DNA of 64,000 nucleotides from Azolla pinnata. Its lineage: Eukaryota > Streptophyta > Polypodiopsida > Salviniales > Salviniaceae. The notes beneath the pieces are model-generated. The model was not told the origin of the DNA and did no database searches. It saw nothing but the letters and a program-made list of their open reading frames with translations. The position numbers were made by a program, and so were the translations under genes. The stretch spans positions 62,001-126,000 of the forward strand of contig JBBBWG010026978.1 in NCBI GenBank assembly GCA_037176905.1, written 5' to 3'. Each line of letters starts with the position of its first letter. Within the stretch, counting starts at the first letter, position 1. Of this stretch, positions 56,778 through 64,000 are shown piece after piece.

Positions 56778-59700
56778 TCTTGGAGAGTATACGTAAATCA
56801 TTCAGATGATGTTTCCCACTCCATTCATGCGGACCTTTGGATTTTACACTCCAGTGAAATGCCAAGCCATGGCTGATAAAAAAATCGTTGCTTCCTTGCC
56901 TTGACTGTGCAGCCATTTGCACAGAAATAGGGTTGGCTTTGTTCGCCCGCCTGCAGCCCTGGAGATGATCAACTGGGAACTCAACAGTTGCTGCAATCAC
57001 AACCAGGTTGCATTCATCGCGACTGTCGGTGCTTTCATCTTCGCTATCCTAGCTGTAAGTGAAGCTCAATTTCACCCTCTAATTCTATGTGACAATGAGT
57101 ATTTTACCATGTTCTTGTCTTGATCTCTCCATCTTATTTCGCAGTTATGGCGGACCCCCATCTTGACTCCATTCAAGCTTATAACAGTATTCCTGCACGA
57201 AGCCAGCCATGCTATAGCGTGCATTCTCACATGTGGAAAGGTAGCCTTGTGACGTTCTGAAACTGTTCATGTATGGGACTTCAATACCTTCATAAAAAGG
57301 CCATACTAATAAACAAAATCGATACATACATACTGTTTGTTCTAATGGACCTATGCTAAGCACATCTTTCCAGACAGTGTATGATATGATTATGCCTCAT
57401 GTATAGGGTTCTTCATGAATCCTGCATGTTAGTTCTGAGATCCACTGTTATTGATTATTTGAATGGAACAGCATAAATCTAAGTTGTAATGGTTCTTATT
57501 TCTTTTTTTTCCTGTATATGTTAGGTAGAGGGTATAAAAGTAAATTCCAATGAAGGTGGTGCAACGATTACGCGGGGGGGTGCTGCTTTTTTGATTCTTC
57601 CAGCTGGGTGTACGAGGCTTTTATCTCTTACTATATGAAAGCCACTTGAGACTCACAGTTTTTGTTTCAATGGAGGAAATGTCTGACATAGCTTGGCATT
57701 TCGTCTTGCGTTGCATGAAACAGATATCGGATCATCTTTTTGGGGGATGATTCTTGTTCTGTCATCAACTGATCTGGTAGCTGCTAGGATTGCTGCAGCA
57801 TGTCTTGGGCTGGCATTGATAGTTGTATTATTTGTTGCAAAAAATGTAAGATCTTCCATTTCCTTTTACTTTCATCCTCCCTTTTCTGAACGTCTAAATG
57901 CCAAGCTGATGTTTTGTCTGTTTTCTTGTTTCGTGTCTTTTAAAACAGTGGTTTCTTCGGGGACTTTGCATTGGTATACTGAAGATATTATTCATAGAGG
58001 ATTTGAGCATGTATGAACTGCATCCTCTGTTCACTGATTATATAGATGGTCTTCTCTGCAGGCTTCATTTTCTTCCTGGCAGTTATCTGGATTTTACAAG
58101 AGACTACACCTGTGAAAATCTTGAGATACGTGATTTTATTTATGGGTAAGAAAGTCTTGGAATAATTTTACTGTTTGTCAATGTTTTTCATAAATAAACT
58201 TGAGCTTTGATCTTCTTCTTTGCAGGTGTCATGAATAGCATGTTTTCTGTTTATGGTATGGGACCACAGTAATTTTCAGAATACCTTATCCTGTTTGCCA
58301 TTTTGTTGCTATTCTATATGGGGATTTCTGCATGTATGAAGATCTTCTTCAAAAGTTTAATGTCGACGATAGAAAAAATCAGCAATGATATAATGTGGTA
58401 AATTTCAATGATATAATGGAAAGGTAAACTTAATGAAATGCTCGAGGGTTACCAAAGTATGTCCCTAGTAAATCGAAGTTATGCCAACATTATCATTTTC
58501 TAAGCAGGATATTGTGAAAGCCATCATATGCTAGTCAAGTTTCTAGCTTTAATGCAGTTCTTTATCTCTGCCCTTGGACATGGAAGCCAATCTCAAAAAT
58601 GAAGCATTTGTAATCTGGCAATGCATTGGTTGGGAATAATGTCTATGTTTTGTTTGTGGGACTGGACAGATCAATCTACAAAAGCTGATAATACTATGAT
58701 TATGCTGGTATTGTGCAGACATTTATGATGATCTTATCTCCCGAAGAGTTAACTCTAGTGATGCGGAGAAGTTTGCAGAGATGTGTCCTTGCCCTTGCAA
58801 CGGCGTTATGTGGGGTGTTTTATGGTGAGGTTTCTTGCCAGACATGGGAGATATTCAAAAAGCAATCAATGAAACTTTAGGCCCTTTGGGTTCTTCAGAG
58901 GAGCATGGATATAGCATACTCCCTTTTCATGGATATGGTTGACGAGCAAGTCATTTGCTGTTGGGATTGTTTAGGGAATAGGAAGGGATTCCACTGTTTC
59001 ACATTCAGGGAAATGGAATGGAGCATAATTGTATTTATGTTTAAGACCAGGTAGATCAACGTTTTGCATATAGAGTAATGTAGGACAAAACATCTGTCAA
59101 GTGCAATTGCTAGTTACTGTGAATTTATTTATGTGATTTCCTTTCGGAGTAGATTGGATCTGTTTAAAGGTTTAGTGCTTGACCCTGTGTTTATGATTCC
59201 TAGTCAGTTGAGATCTAGGTTTAGTTGGACCATTGACACTGGTCATCTTAAGACAATGTAGTTGAACCTTTAAAGTGGAGCACTCCACTTTAAAGTGTGA
59301 ACTCCAGTGATACAACTAAATGTGGGTATTAGCACTGTGAATGTTCAGATTAACAGTAACAAGGGCTGTGTAAAAGTTGGACCTCATGTATTGTAGAGCT
59401 AGGACTGCTCCATTGGGAGTTCTAAAAGAGTTTATAGTGTCAATTAGAGCAAATTTGGACATTGTTCCTTGGAACGCGCTTAATCTAAAAGCTATGCAAA
59501 CATGTGAACATCCTGGTCATTTCATATTGTACGTTGGGACAATTGTACATCATGTGCAGTAAAACTGTTATAGTTTTGCTAGATGAACTAAATATCTTGG
59601 ACTAAAGTTAACCTCATAGATGTAGCAGATGCTTGGTTCACAACCATTTTTGAACTCATCATGTTTCACCTAGTTGTAAGTTGCTTTCAAGCTTCCTAAT

Positions 59701-59787
59701 GATTCGCACCTTCTATTTTGCAGGGGTATAATTTCTTTCAGCTTTCTTTGTGCATCAGTATATCTTGCGTTGGTCATCTTGGCATAA
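56488..59787 (+). CDS. Peptidase M50B-like multi-pass membrane protein
   Basis: Ten exons in phase: 56488-56604, 56965-57054, 57145-57240, 57525-57609, 57724-57845, 57949-57973, 58062-58145, 58226-58255, 58719-58824, 59724-59787 (272 aa). Visible: a Pro/Ser-rich N-terminus, INWELNSCCNHNQVAFIA, a first membrane segment, LLTPFKLI-like TPFKLITVFLHEASHAIAC with the zinc-protease motif HEASH (His87, Glu88, His91), CGKVEGIKVNSNEGG, ILPAGYIGSSFWGM, several hydrophobic helices, DIYDDLISRRVNSSDAEKFA and CPCPCNGVMWG, and a final membrane segment. This matches the plant peptidase M50B-like family, membrane proteins whose substrate and location are not established to my knowledge. Exon 4 ends GGG T before GTACGA and joins AT ATC, restoring GYIG. 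An alternative start is ATG 56965 at the head of exon 2. Intron 1 holds a large AG/TC microsatellite pair. Confidence 0.92.
56650..56776. repeat. (AG)n and (TC)n inverted microsatellite pair in intron 1
   Basis: About 34 AG units (56651-56718) are followed by a 20-bp spacer GGGGAGTATGTACATGCCAT and about 19 TC units (to about 56776). The two arrays are complementary, so RNA or single-stranded DNA could fold into a hairpin of up to about 38 bp. Confidence 0.93.
58825..59723 (+). other. Long last intron of the M50B gene
   Basis: 899-bp AT-rich intron between exons 9 and 10. No repeats or coding sequence of note. Confidence 0.6.
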
Positions 59788-61115
59788 GGTGGGTAAAAAA
59801 TGAACATTTTGCATTAGTACCTATTATCTGAGTATCTTGCAAAGGCCATTTTTCTTAAGATTTTATTAAGCACCTTGATGTTGTTTAGGTATTCTATTAG
59901 ATCTCACAATCATTTGAATTTCTTTGAATAAGGCTAGTAGGTTTAGTTAACCACCTTGATGTTGTTTAGGCATTGAAGAAGTCATTAGAAAAGTTTGGTT
60001 CATGGAGTTGGTTCACAGAGTCCATAAACAAGGGGGCTTCAAAGCTCTCATTTGGATCATTGATTGATGATCATCATTCTTGCAGTGCCAAAATGCATTT
60101 CAGCATATCATCGTGCATTTTGTGTTTCGTTGTTTTTTATAATGTTTCCTTGTTATGCTCGTAAATTGATTAGATTTTGGTGTTTTGTAGTTTGTCGACA
60201 TGTGGAGATATAATCTAGACGCAATGAAGGGGTGGCAGCTTACGATATCATTTTAAGATTATATAATTGATCCCCAATCACATGCCATTTTTTTGCTGCA
60301 TCGTGCTTATGATTCTTCATTGACCCATGGCACATGATATTTGGTCCACGGTCCGATGCCCCATGGAAATACTAAAATAATATTAACATACAATTCTTTG
60401 CTATACTAGAGCATGTAATTTCTTTTAGCAAGATTCAAAGTAATGGAGGAGGTTGAGACATAGCTGAATTCCGCCGTAACACTCTAAAGACTTCAAAAGT
60501 AAATGTGTTAAAAATACCTTAATTATGCACTGAGCATCATCAAATTTGATAGAAAATTCCCAAATTCCAGGAAAAGAAGGTTGTATGTCCCTTCTTATTG
60601 TTAATACAGCAGTCATTCTCATCTATTTCTCATCATCCATTGGTGAATGATGATGACGAAGTATCTATCAATAGATCAAAACCAGCGTGGACATGTATGT
60701 GATGTGGATTGTAAAATTTAGCATCTCTTCTAAATACTGATCTGTTACAACAAGCAGACTGGAGCCTCAACTAAAATTGATTGAAGTCCAAATATGGATC
60801 ACCACTAAATTCGAATAGCAAATATTCAAAGTATGAAGGCATGACTAAACTTGATCGGCGAATACACATTATCAAGATACATGACTTGTTCTTTTAACCA
60901 TCATGAATATTAATTACTTAGCCAAGACTTGTGTTCAGTATGCAGAAAAAGAAGTATTACAAACGAAATTTAATGAAATGAACCATCTAAAATTTTAAGT
61001 GATACAAAGGAGCTGTCAAGAGTGTGCATTGCATTTCCATATTTCGCACCATAACTGGTTATAGTGTCATCATCGTCCTGAATGGAAAGGTAAGCCGTCT
61101 TTTCTTTCAAATAAT
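59788..61115. other. Convergent intergenic region, M50B to hydrolase 2
   Basis: AT-rich. A short repeated phrase TTAACCACCTTGATG / TTAAGCACCTTGATG followed by TTGTTTAGG appears at about 59866-59888 and 59946-59970. No gene recognised. Confidence 0.5.
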
Positions 61116-63228
61116 TTAAGCAAGGGAATGATAATCAACATTCTCCTTCAATAATGTCTTCAATATCTGTGCTGGAAGGTCCGGGACTCCAAACAATAGG
61201 TGACCAGCTCCTGGTACGACATGTAGGTGAACCCATGGAAGCTTTCTCTTCACATATTGTTGAAGCATTAATGGCACTAGGAAGTCCTCATCACCATGCC
61301 AAATGTGAACAGAACCTTCACCATTTTCAAAGGGATTCTTCAGTTCACTTGGATCAAATTCCCATCGGCCAAACATAGCCACTTGATCACGAAGCAAAGA
61401 CTCGTATATTCCTTGCTGGGTAGCCTCTTTCTGCATATCTCGCTGGAAAAAACACAAATTTTTATGGTTTGTTTATCAGATCAGAAAACCCGCTTTTAAC
61501 TTGTTTTACTCGCAGAAAACTTTTTTCACTCACAGAAAACGAGCAACTAGACATAACCATATCAATAGTTCAATTGGACACATAGCATTCCAGACAACTC
61601 TCAGACACTGTGAAAAACCTCAAGAGTTTAAATTTCACATATCTGCACTCGAAATGAAGCTCCTTTTCTGCTGGGCAAGGTCTGAGTTGATAAACTGGCA
61701 ACTATTACTTCATGTTGACAAGAGTGAGGCAGAACATGAAAGCTTAAAGCAACGTTGCATGGATATCACAGCATAGCTATGTGCTGTTAAGCCTCCGGAA
61801 AATTATATGATGGTGGCCAATTCTGCATGCCACATCCTTGTGACTAGAAAAAAGAATTTGCCCATTACCCTAGCTGGATTCTCTCTCTACAGCCTATGTC
61901 TGTCAAATCATACACAGACATCTACGTTCATGGATGTAAACTCAAACAGTCAAAACTTGAGACTACACACACTATCTTCTGTAAGAGACAAAACCGTTCA
62001 TCTATGGGAAACACGACCTAACAAACAACCATTAGACTTGAAATGGAGGCATACCAGCTGACAGCAGATTTTGTTTTAAAGTGTGTATAAGGAGTGTCCT
62101 TATTTACTAAAACGCCAGCTGAGCATTTTATATTCCAGGTTGAAAGGCATTGTAAGGGGAAGAAAATAGAGCAAATTTGAGTTAAAATATCCATTATCTG
62201 TGTTCATCATTTCCTATTACTTCATGCATGATAAGGACATTTGGATATACGCCAAGTCTACCTCTTGAACTTCTAATTTATAGGCAACCAAAAATGTCTT
62301 TTGATGTTCAATGTAATTAAAAGACGCTTGGGCACCTGGGCTGGATGTTTTGAAAATTTTCTGATGATGTCCTTGTCCATATCATTCCAAAAATCAAACC
62401 TTTGCTCTATAACACTGGATTTCGGAAAAAATTTCTGTGTATTCCACCAATATGTGAGCACCGGTACATAATGAGCAATGCTGGTAGCAATTTGGTCTTG
62501 TAAAGGCTGTGCGAGAAAAGCCTTTAGTGACTCGGAATATGGAATACCAGACCACCAATAATTCGTAACTGGTGCCAGCATTGCAACACCAGCCAACCTA
62601 TAAAAAACGAAATCATAGCTCAGCACATTCCATTAACAAGAAGACAATGTCAAAGAATAAAAAAACACTCATTACCTATGAGGAATGTATTTGAGACATG
62701 CCCATGCAGAGTACCCTCCAATAGATGTCGCGATCACATAGAACTTATCACCCAGGTGCATGATATCAGCCAATTCTTGTATATCGAAGGCTTCGCTTTT
62801 GATAGTCCTACCAGGATTAGGATCACTTTGCCCATATCCAGCTCTATCAAATCCAATTAAGTACACCCCAAGTTCTTCAAGGAAATCCTGGAATAGAATA
62901 CAAGAAAGGAGGATACACTACTTTCAGTGGAACTTCAGGAGATAATATTATTAGTCTACAAAGTATGCACTCACCTGGGAAACGGGAAGAAGATTAAGAC
63001 GAGACTGCCCAAATGCATGAACGATCACAATCTTATGTTTTGCATGTTCTTTAGGAACCCCTGCTTCCTTATAAGCCAAGAAACGCCCATCGCTTAGTTG
63101 AATACGGGGTGCTGTGACCGGTGGACCAAAAGGTGTGCCACAAATGGCAGGAGGAGGCGGCTGTATGGCTTGGTAAAACCATGCAATGAAACTTGTCACA
63201 GCTAGGAGGAAGATTTTAAAAAATATCC
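61116..63228 (-). CDS. Alpha/beta-hydrolase family protein (plant At3g48410-type), 5' exon uncertain
   Basis: Four firm exons right to left: 63228-62975, 62887-62676, 62597-62336, 61442-61116 (351 codons). The first starts in phase GG ATA, so a further 5' exon ending in one base is needed. A candidate is 63402-63378 (ATG GTT GTC CTC CAT GAC GAT ATA G, before GTCTCG), giving 359 aa. Family words: QAIQPPPPAICGTPFGPPV, PRIQLSDGRFLAYKEAGVP, GFDRAGYGQSDPNPGRTIKS, a nucleophile elbow VIATSIGGYSAW with CLKYIPHRLAG, LAPVTNYWWSG, WHGDEDFLVP (acid) and VPGAGHLLFG (His). A membrane-like segment (FFKIFLLAVTSFIAWFY) opens the protein. The usual GxSxG is here AxSxG (ATSIG). The substrate of this plant family is not established. 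Intron 3 is 893 bp. Confidence 0.88.
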
Positions 63229-63573
63229 CTGCAAGGAATGATCATGGATTATTGATTTCACATTGGATACATGTATTATTACAAGTTCATGATTCTTAGT
63301 GGTTCGATACTCTCCGCATCATTGCAAACATCGACCAGCTTGAAAGTATTTATCATCATCAGGGTGCACATCGAGACCTATATCGTCATGGAGGACAACC
63401 ATTCAGAATTCGTTGTGGTACTGATCAAAGTTTTCTGATGCGCGCATATGCACTCACCCAACCCAAACACCCAAAAACAGGTTGTAACAGCTGTGTCGAG
63501 CTTTGACAAACCTATACATGTGTGTCCTTGTGTTTTGTGCTACAAGCTCCAAGCCCTGGTAGTTATTCATATT

Positions 63574-63961
63574 GTGGCTAGACACATTATATTCTTGGCC
63601 TAGAAAAGACCTCAAAGTCCTTGCTCCTCGGAAAAACCCTAGCTGGAATCGAGTGGAATTCTCGCTCTACAAGCCAGCTTGAATTGGCTGCGATCTGCGC
63701 ATGCTCGCCTCGCAACGAAAACGAAGACGGAACAAACGACTGGCCGAAGAGGACGAAAACAAGACGAGAAACAGCAACAGCAACAAAGAGGGCGAGCTAT
63801 GTACAAGGGAGCTCCGGCACATACGGCGGCTAGACACATTACATTCTTGGCCTTGAAAAGACCTCAAAGTCCTTGTTCCTCAGAAAAACCCCCGCTGGAA
63901 TCGCGCGGAATTCTCGCTCTACAATTCAGCTTGGATTGGCTGCGATCAGCGCATGCTAGCC
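63574..63961. repeat. Direct duplication of about 136 bp upstream of hydrolase 2
   Basis: Copies at 63574-63709 and 63826-63961, same orientation, share (C/T)GGCTAGACACATTA(T/C)ATTC, AAAGACCTCAAAGTCCTTG, GGAATTCTCGCTCTACA and GCGCATGCT. Roughly 90 percent identical by eye, with a unique 116-bp spacer. It probably lies in the promoter or leader of the minus-strand hydrolase gene and has duplicated that region. Confidence 0.88.
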
Positions 63962-64000
63962 TGATTAAGGATCTCTTAATGTTGCTAATTAGGGTTTAGG

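Overview
The window looks like nuclear DNA of a land plant. Genes are split by GT-AG introns, families typical of plants or plant organelles are present (XS-domain RNA-silencing protein, phage-type organellar RNA polymerase, RBP45, M50B peptidase-like protein), and short interstitial tracts of the plant telomere motif TTTAGGG/CCCTAAA recur. Introns of about 80 bp to 2 kb, an XS protein ending in a RING finger, and a class V aminotransferase of a type I associate more with bacteria, algae and seed-free plants suggest a seed-free lineage (bryophyte, lycophyte or fern). That last step is inference and I cannot name the species.

Layout from left to right: the 5' end of an IWS1-like elongation factor gene (minus, runs off the left edge); RBP45/47 with three RRMs (plus, 3459-7561); a plastid-type alpha/beta hydrolase (minus, 8744-12984); the tail of a LINE (13677-14321); an XS/coiled-coil/RING gene (plus, 16216-19343); a gene-poor stretch of microsatellites (19.4-27.1 kb); a flavin-containing monooxygenase (plus, 27127-31017); a class V aminotransferase/cysteine desulfurase-like gene (plus, 34196-38930, possibly from 33701) with two solo LTRs in its introns; a 21-exon organellar RNA polymerase RPOT (plus, 40382-48650); an IFRD family gene (minus, 49964-52956); a 22-bp telomere-like satellite with a 100-N assembly gap (53968-54475); an M50B peptidase-like membrane protein (plus, 56488-59787); and a second alpha/beta hydrolase (minus, 61116-63228, perhaps from 63402).

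These are independent housekeeping genes, not a cluster or pathway. Neighbouring pairs are often convergent (RBP45/hydrolase, RPOT/IFRD, M50B/hydrolase). The most striking features are (1) the XS-coiled coil-RING fusion, (2) simple-sequence arrays up to 1 kb long lying directly against the start codons of several genes, (3) three introns where the conserved reading frame seems to need a GC or GA donor instead of GT, and (4) many short tandem repeats built from telomere-like CCCTAA words. Exon boundaries were read by eye from splice signals, phase and remembered family sequences; no alignment was run.
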